Assembly (NCBI GenBank): GCA_035527715.1
Contig: DATKZY010000100.1
Coordinates: 1 to 63,548, forward strand
Source: DSUN01 sp035527715
Lineage (GTDB): Bacteria; Planctomycetota; PUPC01; DSUN01
Reading direction: 5' to 3'
DNA: 63,548 bases
Shown: one piece after another, positions 1 through 7,164 of the stretch
Layout: each line of letters opens with the position of its first letter
Position numbering within the stretch: position 1 is the first letter of the stretch
Notes under the pieces: generated by a model
Seen by the model: the letters and a program-made list of their open reading frames with translations, nothing else
Databases searched by the model: none
What the model was told of the DNA's origin: nothing
Program-made: the position numbers and the translations under genes

Positions 1-9
1 TCCTGGCGG

Positions 10-528
10 TCATCGCTCGCTGCCGGCGCCGCCTTCAGGGGCTTCCGGGCCATACTCCACCCACTCCTGCTCCACGAGCACGCCCGAGCCATCCCGCTGG
101 AAGACCAGGAAGTGGCCGGTGCTCGGGTTCACGAGAACGAACACGTTCCCCTCCGCGTCGTAGGGGAAGCCGCCAAACGTCGCCAGGTCGCGCTCCGACA
201 GGCTCGGCTCGCCGCCGAAGGGGTGCGAGTGGAAGATGCCGACGATCTGCGGCCTGCGGTCGGGTCCGTAGCGCTCGTCCAACTCGACGTGGCATTCGAC
301 AACCCCTTGCGGCGTGAACTCGGCGTGGACGGGGCTGGCGTCCACGCTGCCCGTCGCCCAATCGGTGACCCGCACGTAGCGACGCCCCTGGTGCTGGCAC
401 CGCCGGCCCACGAGCACGCCGAGGGCCTCATTGGGGGCCTGGCGCTGGCAGAACGCCAGGACTTCCTTCACGACGCGGGCGAGGATGTAGACGGCGTGAC
501 CCGTGACGCGTGACGCGTGACAAGACAT
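10..528 (-). CDS. JAMM/MPN (Mov34-type) zinc metallopeptidase
   Basis: A 172-residue protein with a complete JAMM metal site: Glu34, then HSHP at 100-103 (zinc ligands His100 and His102), followed by Ser111 and Asp114 in SLSERD. JAMM proteins cleave isopeptide or peptide bonds, classically removing ubiquitin-like modifiers; bacterial ones also process sulfur-carrier proteins or act in defence loci. No signal peptide or membrane segment is seen, so it is probably cytoplasmic. It is the last minus-strand gene of the SMC-like cluster but lies 360 nt beyond the zinc-finger gene across a repeat block, so co-transcription is uncertain. The first ten or so codons lie inside a GTGACGC-type repeat, so the ATG used here may be an accident of the repeat; a GTG at residue 20 is an alternative. 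The fold assignment is firm; the substrate is unknown. Confidence 0.85.
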   Translation of the reverse strand: MSCHASRVTGHAVYILARVVKEVLAFCQRQAPNEALGVLVGRRCQHQGRRYVRVTDWATGSVDASPVHAEFTPQGVVECHVELDERYGPDRRPQIVGIFHSHPFGGEPSLSERDLATFGGFPYDAEGNVFVLVNPSTGHFLVFQRDGSGVLVEQEWVEYGPEAPEGGAGSER

Positions 529-572
529 GAGATCAGTTCCTCCTCTTCACGCGGCACGCGGCACGAAGGACT
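495..572. repeat. GTGACGC minisatellite with inverted half
   Basis: Tandem 7-bp units (CGTGACG type) occupy about 497-522. After a short spacer comes a CACGCGGCACGCGG half in the opposite sense. The same arrangement, including the shared CCCGTGACGCGTGA and TCCTCCTCTT blocks, recurs at 13962-14053. This copy overlaps the start of the JAMM peptidase gene. Confidence 0.75.
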
Positions 573-631
573 ACTGAGCTCGGTACACCGCCCCACAAAT
601 GGGCGCAAAAGGCTCCGCGCCGGTGCTCTCC

Positions 632-838
632 TCAGTCCCGAAGGGACTGCAGCGGGTTGCCGGCGGCTTCAGCCGCCGGGTCAGGGCCACCCCCGGCCCA
701 GTCCCGAAGGGACGGCAGAATCCCGTGGCGAGGCGGTCCGGAGCTTCCTAGTGCCGTCCCGTCGGGACTTCGGCCCGTCCCGGCGCCGGAGTCCGGCGGC
801 TGAAGCCGCCGGCAACCCACTACGCTCCCTTCGGGAGC
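632..838. repeat. 200-bp nested palindromic repeat element
   Basis: The gap of about 360 bases between two minus-strand genes is filled by a nested inverted repeat. An outer arm of about 44 bp at 635-679 matches the reverse complement of 793-836 with only a few mismatches. Each arm contains the perfect palindrome GGCGGCTTCAGCCGCC or its mate. Inner arms around 698-720 and 751-775 (TCCCGAAGGGACGGCA type) also pair. No credible open frame is present. This looks like a dispersed REP or MITE-like element rather than a terminator. Confidence 0.8.
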
Positions 839-889
839 AAGACACCGAACCGCCCGTGGTCTTATCCCCTTATCTGCGGGGCGGCGTAC

Positions 890-1357
890 TCAGTGAACCG
901 GCCCCCAGGTCACGTATCGCCCTCGTTTGCGCTTGACCATCACGACCCCGAAGTGCTTCCAGTCCTCGCGGCGCAGCACGGCGAGCGGGTCGTCGGGCGG
1001 GGTGCGGCGCTCGGGCTCGGCGCGCATGCCGCCAAGGGGGTCCAGCTCGACGGAGCGGCCGCGGAAGAACACGTCGTAGACGACCGGCCCCAGCCTGGGC
1101 GCCTCGACCGCGTGGCGGACGAACAGGATCACCTCGTCGGTCGGAATCTCCACGAGGTCCATCCTGTGCTCGCGGCGTGCCTGAGAGCCGGGGCACGAGC
1201 CGCCCTTTTCGTCGCGGAACGCCGCGGCACAGGTGGGGCAGAGGAAGAGGTGGCACTCGTTGCACATCTTCCAGCCCTCGAGGATGGCCTCGCTGAGGAG
1301 CAGGTTGCCGCCGTGGCCGAGGCAGCGGATCGAGATGAGCGAGATGTCGGTGGGCAT
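890..1357 (-). CDS. Small protein with eight-ligand RING/B-box-like zinc domain
   Basis: A 155-residue protein. The N-terminal half contains eight potential zinc ligands in four pairs: Cys12/His15, Cys32/Cys35 (CNEC), Cys40/Cys43 (CPTC) and Cys55/His64. That arrangement would suit two zinc ions in a cross-brace like RING or B-box domains, although the spacing matches neither consensus exactly. The C-terminal half (about 75-155) has beta-rich stretches and no motif I recognise. The start is placed at the ATG following a GGGACCYAT minisatellite; the frame stays open through the minisatellite, giving 25 extra low-complexity Gly-Pro-Ile residues that are unlikely to be real. It follows the winged-helix gene by 94 nt on the same strand and is probably part of the SMC-like operon. 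Function is unknown. Confidence 0.7.
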   Translation of the reverse strand: MPTDISLISIRCLGHGGNLLLSEAILEGWKMCNECHLFLCPTCAAAFRDEKGGSCPGSQARREHRMDLVEIPTDEVILFVRHAVEAPRLGPVVYDVFFRGRSVELDPLGGMRAEPERRTPPDDPLAVLRREDWKHFGVVMVKRKRGRYVTWGPVH

Positions 1358-1451
1358 GATGGGACCTATGGGACCCATGGGACATATGGGACCCGTGGGA
1401 CACGTTGGGGAACCGCGTCCTATCTGTCCCATTGGTCACATAGGTCCCATC
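1358..1451. repeat. GGGACCYAT minisatellite
   Basis: About ten imperfect 9-bp units (GGGACCCAT, GGGACATAT, GGGACCCGT and similar) fill the space between the winged-helix and zinc-finger genes. Related TAGGACCGA-type units form the signal-peptide region of the gene ending at 26273. Confidence 0.75.
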
Positions 1452-2024
1452 TCACAGGATCAACAACTTGGCTTGCTCCCCAATCTCCTTTTGCGCCGCC
1501 TCGTCGAACTCGAGCGTCGTGCGGCAGTCGAGGGCGACCGCGCCGCGGCTGCGGCGGATGTAGCCGTGGTATTCGAGCCGCCGCAGGACGGACTGGAATT
1601 GGTTCTCGGTGAGGTACTCGCGTCCGACGAGGATTCCGCGCAGTTCCTCAATGCCGGCGCTGCGTCGGCGGCCGCTCTTGAGGACCAGGTGGATGACGAG
1701 GCCGAGGACCCCTTGGTCCACCTCGGCCAGCTCGATGGGGCCGCCGTGGGTGGCGGCGAGGCAGCACCAGGCGTCGCCCGCCCGGCGGTATTCGCGCAGC
1801 TCGAGGCCCAGGGCCCCGGCCCTCTCGGCCAGGCGGGCCAGAAGCTCGTCGAGCCGCGCATCGTCCACGCGGAGCGCCTCGAGGAGCCGCTTCCTGGGCG
1901 CGCCGACGCCGAGGCGTCCCGTCTCGTCGCGCCAGCGGGCGGTGAGGACGGCCATGAGCTGGGGCAGCAACGACTCGTCCGCCGCCCCCTGCGGCTGCTG
2001 TTCGGCTGGCGTCTCGTCAGCCAC
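1452..2024 (-). CDS. Tandem winged-helix protein, KITE/MAGE-like SMC partner (predicted)
   Basis: A 190-residue protein with two predicted winged-helix units, about 20-95 and 100-175. The second unit (VLGLVIHLVLKSG, then ELRGIL, then LRRLEYHGYIRR) resembles by eye the second winged helix of MAGE/Nse3 proteins, the KITE subunits of SMC5/6. KITE proteins (ScpB, MukE, JetB, Nse1/Nse3) are dimeric winged-helix subunits that bind the kleisin linking the two SMC heads. The start is taken as a GTG at 2022-2024, which has AAGGGGAG six bases upstream and overlaps the end of the previous gene by 8 nt. A longer frame from 2114 would overlap it by nearly 100 nt. The gene sits third in the cluster, where a KITE subunit is expected. 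The fold is reasonably supported; membership of the complex is inferred. Confidence 0.6.
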   Translation of the reverse strand: MADETPAEQQPQGAADESLLPQLMAVLTARWRDETGRLGVGAPRKRLLEALRVDDARLDELLARLAERAGALGLELREYRRAGDAWCCLAATHGGPIELAEVDQGVLGLVIHLVLKSGRRRSAGIEELRGILVGREYLTENQFQSVLRRLEYHGYIRRSRGAVALDCRTTLEFDEAAQKEIGEQAKLLIL

Positions 2025-2742
2025 GTCGGGCTCCCCTTCGGCTCGGGCACAGGGCCACCACGGTGCTGGGCGCGGAGCGGCTGGCGCCGCCCTCGCGAAT
2101 CTCGATGTGCCCATCGCGGTCGGTGAACAGGGCCACCTCGCCCTTTCGGACGAGTTGCGACAACAGGTCGGCCTCGCCGCTGGTGAGGCATTCCGCCAGC
2201 GCGTCGGCCTTCAGCCTGAGGCCGACGAGGCGCCTCTTCACCTCGCCGCGCAGGGCCTCCAGCTCGGCGTCGTCCACGCTCCGCATCCGCACGCGGTGGT
2301 CGCTCGCATCCAGCTCATCGCGCAGGGCGTTCGCGTCCTCGGTCGGCTCCAGCGCGTCGGGGGTGAAGCCCACCGAGGCCAGCAGGCCGTTCGTGACGAG
2401 TTGGAGCGGCCCGTGGAGGAAGACGACGGGCTTGGCCCGCAGAGCGACATCGAGGCCGAGGCGCCGGAGCCGCAGCCGCGCCGGCAGGTTCGACAGGAGG
2501 CGGCGCGAGTCGCGGCGCACCTGCATCTCGGCCAGCGAGCGATAGGTCAAGCCGTCGAGGGTCCGCTCGGTCGTCGTCTCCAGGCGGCGGCCGAAGGGCG
2601 CGACGGCCCGGCGGTCGGCCTCCGACTCGCGCAGGGGCACGACCTCTCCCGTCGCCAGCCGCCGCTGGTATTTGTGCGCGATCTCCCACAGGCGCGAGAG
2701 CACCGAATCGTCAGGATGTCGGGCGTCGGCTTCGCTCGCCAC
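2017..2742 (-). CDS. Kleisin-like protein of the SMC cluster (predicted)
   Basis: A 241-residue protein that matches no family I can name with certainty. The N-terminal 80 residues are helical and charged. The middle (85-150) is less regular. The C-terminal part (about 185-218) shows a helix followed by a beta-hairpin (EVALFTDRDGHIEIRE), which looks like the winged helix that ends kleisins and contacts an SMC head. Kleisins (ScpA, MukF, JetA, Nse4) are typically 200-450 residues and encoded beside an SMC and a KITE gene. Here the gene overlaps the SMC-like gene by 32 nt and the winged-helix gene by 8 nt, implying translational coupling. The kleisin role is inferred mainly from position and size; it could be another accessory subunit. 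Confidence 0.45.
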   Translation of the reverse strand: MASEADARHPDDSVLSRLWEIAHKYQRRLATGEVVPLRESEADRRAVAPFGRRLETTTERTLDGLTYRSLAEMQVRRDSRRLLSNLPARLRLRRLGLDVALRAKPVVFLHGPLQLVTNGLLASVGFTPDALEPTEDANALRDELDASDHRVRMRSVDDAELEALRGEVKRRLVGLRLKADALAECLTSGEADLLSQLVRKGEVALFTDRDGHIEIREGGASRSAPSTVVALCPSRRGARRG

Positions 2743-5656
2743 GGAGCTTCGCCTCCACGAGCACGATGTGGCGGATCAGCTCGTTCTCCTCGAGGCCGAA
2801 TGCCTCGGGGCACAGGAGCACAAACTGGGGAACCAGCCTCGGCTGGCCCCGCGAGGTCATCTCGAAGGTCTTGCGCACGATGTCGAAGGCCGCGGCGGCG
2901 TTCGAGCGGTCGAGCCGCTGGGTGAACTCGTCAATGGCGTGCACGGGCGAGTCGCTGAGGGTGTGGAGCGACATGATGAGGGCCTCGGTGCAGAGGACCT
3001 TCTCGCCGCCGGACAGCTCGCGGTAGTCGAGCCACTGGGCGCCCTTGGTGCGGGCGCGGATGGCCAGCTCGGCCTTCTCGGGGTCCTCGACGTGGGCGAC
3101 CTCGAGCCGCACGTCGCGGAACGCGCCGCCGCGGAGCAGCGCCTGCATCACGCGCGAGAGGTGCTCGACCATCGAGCGGACCTCGCGCTGCCAGATGTCG
3201 CGCCGCTCCGCCACGTCGGCCTGGAGCCGCTCGATGTGGCTCGTGCGCTCGGCCACGTAGGCGTCCAGTTGCTCCAGCTCTTCCTCCTTGCGGCGGAGGT
3301 TCTCCTCGTCCACCGTCTGGCCCACGATGGCGTCGAGCTTGCCCTTGACCTCGGCTCTCTCCTGGGCGACAACGGCGGTGAGGCGGACCTCCGGCGGGCG
3401 CCTGCCGACGGCCTCCGCCTCCTTGGCCGCGGCGTCCAGTTGCGCGGCGACGGCTACCCCCTCCTCGCGGAAGCGGGCGACGACCTTCTCCTCCTCGCCG
3501 ATGAGGGTGGTGCAGCGGACCGTTTCGGCCTGGGCGTCGCGGACGCGCGCCTGAAGCTCGTCAAGGTTCGTCTCCAGAGGCTGCTCGGCGCGGGCCATGT
3601 CGTTGATGGCGTCCTGAAGAGTCTTGATCTGCCCGGCCAGGCGCGCGTCGTCCGCCGCCATCTGCGCGGTGCGGACAGTGAGGCCCTCGATGCGCTCCTC
3701 GACGGTGCGGAGCCGCGCGGTGACCTCGGGTCGGACGCCGAGTTTTCGCATCTCGCCTTCGAGTTGGCGAGCGCGGCTGGCCAGCTCAGCGTGGCGGCGG
3801 AGGAGTGCGCGCTGGCGGCCCTCGAGTTGGCGGGTGCTCGGCAGGCCGCCCTCGCGTGGGCCGGGCGGCGCGACCACGGGCGTGCCGAGTGGCGTGAAGA
3901 TGGGCGCGGGCGGCCGGGTGAAGCCGCCGAACGAGGCGTAGAAGCTGCGGCAATCGGCGGTCAGCACGGGACAGTCGTGGGCTTCGGCGAAGTCGGTCAG
4001 CTCGTTCGCATCGCCCGACGCCTCGGCCACGGCGCCCCGCAGCACGCGCCGCAGGAAGGCCAGGCAGTGCGCCTCGCCCTCCAGCAGGTCGAAGGCGAAG
4101 CCGTGGACGCACTTCGGCAGCCGGGGGCGGCGGAGCCTGGCCTCCTCGCCGCTGTGCCGCACGACGGTGATGGCCGGCTTGCGGCCGGGAAAAACCTGGT
4201 CGAAGAGGGCCTTGGCCGCCGCGTACGCCTCGCGGTCGCGGGCGACGAACGCGAAGAGGTTTCGGCCCGCGAGGCAGCGGACGGCCCGCTCCCACGGCTC
4301 CTCGCCCGCCCGAATGCGGACGAGCGACACGACGGGGCCGACGAGTTGCCCCTGCATCCGCCGCTCGACGAGCGCCGCGTGGAACGCCGCGCAGCCGTCG
4401 AGCATCTCTTGCTCGAAGCGGGTCGTCTCCGTGGGAGCCAGCGGCTCGGGCTCAGGCTCGGGCGCCTCGCCTTCCGCTGCGCGCAGCTCGGCATCAAGCC
4501 CCTCGACCTCGCGGTGGACCCGCCCCATCTCCCGCTCCACGCGCACAAGCTCGCGCTGGCGGTCGTGGAATGCCTCGGCTCCTTCGCGCCCCCTCTCGGT
4601 GGCCATGATTCGGGCGAGGTCCTCGCGCTCGGCCGCCAGGCGTGCCAGCTCGGCCTGGGCCTCGCCCAGGCTCTGCTGGAGGTGCAGACGGTGGCCGACG
4701 ATCCGCTCGAGGGTACCCTTCTCGCGGACGATAGCCGCGCGGGCCTCGGTGGCGCGGCGGGTGTGGTCGGCCATGTCGGCCTCGGCGCGGCGGAGGGCAT
4801 CGCGGGCGTCGGCGAGCGAGGACTGGCAGCGCTCGAGGCGCGCCTCGGCCCGGCCGGTGCGCGCCAGCACGCCATCGCGGGCGGCCTCGGCATCACGGAC
4901 GATGGCCCAGGCGTGCTCGATGCACAGGGCGGCGTGCTGTTCGAGGTATTTGCTGCGCTGGCGGATGATCTCGAGGCGCTCGCGGATCGAGGCCACCAGG
5001 TCGCGTTCCCACTTGAGCTTCTGGCGCAACGGCTCGGTCTGGCGGTTCGCATCCTCGAGGTGGATGAGTGCCTGGCGGAGGTCTTCGAGGTATTGGAGGC
5101 GCCCCGTGGCTTCCAGCAGGCTTTCGAGCTTCCTCCTGCCGCTCTCGCCGGCGAAGACATCCACCACCCCCTCCTCCGTAAAGGCCAGGCGGTTGGCGGC
5201 CTGGATGTTCACGCTACGGAAGAGGTCGCGGAGCTGTTGGGCCGAGATCTGGCGGGTCGGCCACTCCTGCTCGGCGCTGCCGAGGCGATATTGCACGCTG
5301 CCCGAGGCGGTGACGCGGGTGGCGATGCGGATGCGGTCGTGGTCCAGCTCGCGTGCCAGCTCCTCGTGGGGCGGCTTGAGGAGGCGGTGGCCGTCGAGCA
5401 CGGGGTTGCACACGTCGAGGAGGAGGCGGGCGTCGTCGCCGGCCGGCCCGATGACGGAGGCCATGCCCCGGGCGCGGCTGGGCGACGGGTGGACGCCCAG
5501 GCACAGGCGCAGCGCCTCGAGGACCTGGGTCTTGCCGGAGCCGTTGGCGCCGGTCACGAGGAGGATGGGGCGCTCGCCGAGGTCCACCTCGGTGTTCGCG
5601 TGCAGCTTGTAGTTGTGAAGCCGCAGCTTCGTGAGCAGGAGGAGCCGGTCGGCCAT
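2711..5656 (-). CDS. SMC-like ATPase with SMC5/6-type hinge
   Basis: A 981-residue SMC-family protein. Walker A is GANGSGKT at 36-43, the ABC signature LSGGEK starts at 881, and Walker B ends in Asp909-Glu910. Two long coiled coils (about 180-420 and 600-850) flank a globular hinge at about 435-600, with GQLVGPVVSLV, then LFAFVARDREAY, then ITVVR; this recalls SMC5/SMC6 hinges. There is no CxxC zinc hook, so it is not Rad50 or SbcC. An N-terminal SRARGMASVIG stretch after the first ATPase segment also recalls SMC5/6. It is shorter than the canonical SMC at 30347-33913, so the organism carries both. It heads an overlapping gene set with small kleisin- and KITE-like partners. A JetD/MksG-type nuclease, expected in Wadjet systems, is absent. 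The role could be plasmid or phage defence or DNA repair. Confidence 0.85.
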   Translation of the reverse strand: MADRLLLLTKLRLHNYKLHANTEVDLGERPILLVTGANGSGKTQVLEALRLCLGVHPSPSRARGMASVIGPAGDDARLLLDVCNPVLDGHRLLKPPHEELARELDHDRIRIATRVTASGSVQYRLGSAEQEWPTRQISAQQLRDLFRSVNIQAANRLAFTEEGVVDVFAGESGRRKLESLLEATGRLQYLEDLRQALIHLEDANRQTEPLRQKLKWERDLVASIRERLEIIRQRSKYLEQHAALCIEHAWAIVRDAEAARDGVLARTGRAEARLERCQSSLADARDALRRAEADMADHTRRATEARAAIVREKGTLERIVGHRLHLQQSLGEAQAELARLAAEREDLARIMATERGREGAEAFHDRQRELVRVEREMGRVHREVEGLDAELRAAEGEAPEPEPEPLAPTETTRFEQEMLDGCAAFHAALVERRMQGQLVGPVVSLVRIRAGEEPWERAVRCLAGRNLFAFVARDREAYAAAKALFDQVFPGRKPAITVVRHSGEEARLRRPRLPKCVHGFAFDLLEGEAHCLAFLRRVLRGAVAEASGDANELTDFAEAHDCPVLTADCRSFYASFGGFTRPPAPIFTPLGTPVVAPPGPREGGLPSTRQLEGRQRALLRRHAELASRARQLEGEMRKLGVRPEVTARLRTVEERIEGLTVRTAQMAADDARLAGQIKTLQDAINDMARAEQPLETNLDELQARVRDAQAETVRCTTLIGEEEKVVARFREEGVAVAAQLDAAAKEAEAVGRRPPEVRLTAVVAQERAEVKGKLDAIVGQTVDEENLRRKEEELEQLDAYVAERTSHIERLQADVAERRDIWQREVRSMVEHLSRVMQALLRGGAFRDVRLEVAHVEDPEKAELAIRARTKGAQWLDYRELSGGEKVLCTEALIMSLHTLSDSPVHAIDEFTQRLDRSNAAAAFDIVRKTFEMTSRGQPRLVPQFVLLCPEAFGLEENELIRHIVLVEAKLRGERSRRPTS

Positions 5657-5755
5657 CGAAACCCCGGACCCGCGACGAGGGTCGCGGAAAGCATCTCATC
5701 GCGGCAAGCCGCGTGGAAGGTGAATCGAAACCCGCGTGCCCGCGTGCCATCGCGC

Positions 5756-5784
5756 AATGTAGCGCCGCCGGGGCGGGTTGTCAA
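5756..5784 (-). promoter_or_regulatory. Promoter of the SMC-like gene cluster
   Basis: Reading the minus strand, TTGACA (5779-5784) and TACATT (5756-5761) are 17 bp apart, close to the sigma-70 consensus. This gives a leader of roughly 90-100 nt before the SMC-like start at 5656. Confidence 0.6.
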
Positions 5785-5851
5785 CAGGAAAAAACTCGTG
5801 ACGCATGGAGCGGGCGGGGAAAGGGCCGCCCCGCCCGGTCTCGTGGACTGC

Positions 5852-6352
5852 TCACTTGACCTCGCTGAACCGCGATTTGGGGGCGCCGCAGACGGGGCAC
5901 TTCTCGGGCGCCTGCCCATTCACGGTGTTCCCGCACACGCCGCACACAAAGATGGCGCCGGGCGGCAGGTCCTTGCCGCCCTTCACGGCCTCGAGAGCCG
6001 CCTGGTAGAGCCCGTGGTGGATTTCCTCAACGGCCATCGCGTTCTTGAATGACACAACGGCCGGCTTGTTGCCTTCCGCCTCGGCCTCAGCGACGAACTG
6101 AGGGTACATCTCCCGGAACTCGTGGCCCTCGCCATCCACCGCGGCCTCGATGTTCTCCACCGTGGTCTTGATGCCGCCCATGACGCGAAGGTGGGCGTGG
6201 GCGTGCACCGTCTCGGCCGCCGCGGCGGCCCGGAAGAGCCTGGCCACCTGCGGGAAGCCGTCGGCCTCCGCCTTGTTCGCAAACGCCAGGTACTTGCGGT
6301 TCGCCTGACTCTCCCCTGCAAAGGCCGCGCCCAGGTTGTCCAGCGTCGCCAT
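5852..6352 (-). CDS. rbr: Rubrerythrin
   Basis: A 166-residue rubrerythrin. It has a ferritin-like di-iron four-helix domain (residues 1-130) with GESQANRKY near the start and VEEIHHG in the last helix, then a C-terminal rubredoxin domain with CGVCG and CPVCG iron ligands. Rubrerythrins reduce hydrogen peroxide in anaerobes using electrons from rubredoxin or ferredoxin. The start is the ATG at 6350-6352 preceded by AAAGGAGG, an almost ideal ribosome-binding site; the longer open frame has no such support. It is a single minus-strand gene with its own promoter (6420-6447). The ferredoxin-like gene at 7165 is a possible electron donor, but it is on the other strand. Confidence 0.95.
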   Translation of the reverse strand: MATLDNLGAAFAGESQANRKYLAFANKAEADGFPQVARLFRAAAAAETVHAHAHLRVMGGIKTTVENIEAAVDGEGHEFREMYPQFVAEAEAEGNKPAVVSFKNAMAVEEIHHGLYQAALEAVKGGKDLPPGAIFVCGVCGNTVNGQAPEKCPVCGAPKSRFSEVK

Positions 6353-6419
6353 CCGATCCTCCTTTCGCTCGGGACCAAGTGCGTGCCCGTCCCCTGCAAT
6401 CAGGGGCCGCCCCCATGTT

Positions 6420-6447
6420 ATTCTACCGACTTCCCGCACAGGAGCAA
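6420..6447 (-). promoter_or_regulatory. Promoter of rubrerythrin
   Basis: On the minus strand TTGCTC (6442-6447) and TAGAAT (6420-6425) are separated by 16 bp, about 70 nt upstream of the rubrerythrin start. The 315-base gap 6353-6667 holds only this promoter, the divergent one at 6507-6535 and a short GC hairpin around 6486-6500. Confidence 0.5.
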
Positions 6448-6506
6448 GCCGTATCGCGGGGCCTCCTGAGCGGCCGGAGCGTCCCCCGCCTCGCGGGGAG
6501 GGGCGT

Positions 6507-6535
6507 TTGACGAGTTCCAAGCCGAGGGATATAAT
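6507..6535 (+). promoter_or_regulatory. Promoter of GGDEF-like/ferredoxin pair
   Basis: TTGACG (6507-6512), a 17-bp spacer and a perfect TATAAT (6530-6535) point into the plus-strand pair that starts at 6668. Confidence 0.65.
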
Positions 6536-6667
6536 GGAAATAGAGGGTGGGGCCCACGCCGGCTCCCCCCTCGCGCGGTGCCGAGATCGCGCCGCGCGCC
6601 GTTGCTACTGATGCCGCGCTTCGTCCCTTCCCTGGCGTTGTCGCCGCCAGGCCAAAGAGGCAACGCT

Positions 6668-7135
6668 GTGGCCGAATCGCGCGCGTGCCCCGCTTCCATG
6701 TGCCAAGAGCTGCTCCCCGAACGCTTGCGCGAGGAGGTGTGCCGCGCCGTGCGCCATCGCCTGCCGCTCGCGGTCGTGATGTTCCACCTGAACGAGTGCC
6801 GCGAGGTCGAGCCCACCCTCGACGCGCTGACGCGAGCCGCGGCGCGCCTCACTCGGGCCGTGGTGAGAGGAAGCGACATCGTGGGGCTCCTCGGTCGCGG
6901 CGAGTTCGCCGTCGTGGCCAACACCACGCCCGAAGGGGCCGGCACCCTGGCCGAGCACGTCGTCCGCCACCTCCAGGCGTTCGAGTTCACGTGCGCCGAC
7001 GGACCCGCGCCCGTTCGGTTGCGCTATGCGCTATCGCAACTGAGCGACTGCAAGACAGCCGACGACTTGCTCGCAGAGGCCCGAGCCGCCCTCGGGCCGG
7101 CCCCGCCCAGTGCCCCCTCCCCCAGCGTGCCCTGA
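6668..7135 (+). CDS. Degenerate GGDEF-domain protein
   Basis: A 155-residue protein, nearly all of it one domain with the layout of a GGDEF (diguanylate cyclase) fold: a strand PLAVVMFHLNE, helices, VRGSDIVGLLGRGEFAVV where GGDEF should be, then a helix and a final strand before ADDLLAEARAAL. The active-site motif reads GRGEF: the second Gly is replaced by Arg and the Asp is missing as the motif aligns, and other metal-binding acids are not evident. Catalysis is therefore unlikely, and a role in binding nucleotide or protein is the better guess. The start is a GTG with AAAGAGG seven bases upstream; longer frames exist but lack a ribosome-binding site. It is followed after 29 nt by the ferredoxin-like gene and probably co-transcribed with it. 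Confidence 0.65.
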   Translation: MAESRACPASMCQELLPERLREEVCRAVRHRLPLAVVMFHLNECREVEPTLDALTRAAARLTRAVVRGSDIVGLLGRGEFAVVANTTPEGAGTLAEHVVRHLQAFEFTCADGPAPVRLRYALSQLSDCKTADDLLAEARAALGPAPPSAPSPSVP

Positions 7136-7164
7136 CACTCGGCTTCGACCGGAGAACACAGGCT

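Noticed and set aside
890..1432. Longer zinc-finger protein beginning in the GGGACCYAT minisatellite
   Set aside because: The extra 25 residues are pure translation of the repeat with no ribosome-binding site; the ATG at 1357 is preferred.
10..5656. Wadjet (JetABCD) or MksBEFG defence system
   Set aside because: Gene order differs and no JetD/MksG TOPRIM-type nuclease is present, although a related origin remains possible.
2672..6052. Long plus-strand open frame of about 1126 codons opposite the SMC-like gene
   Set aside because: It is a GC-rich antisense shadow: no ribosome-binding site, no family motifs, and it spans several minus-strand genes with strong homology signals.
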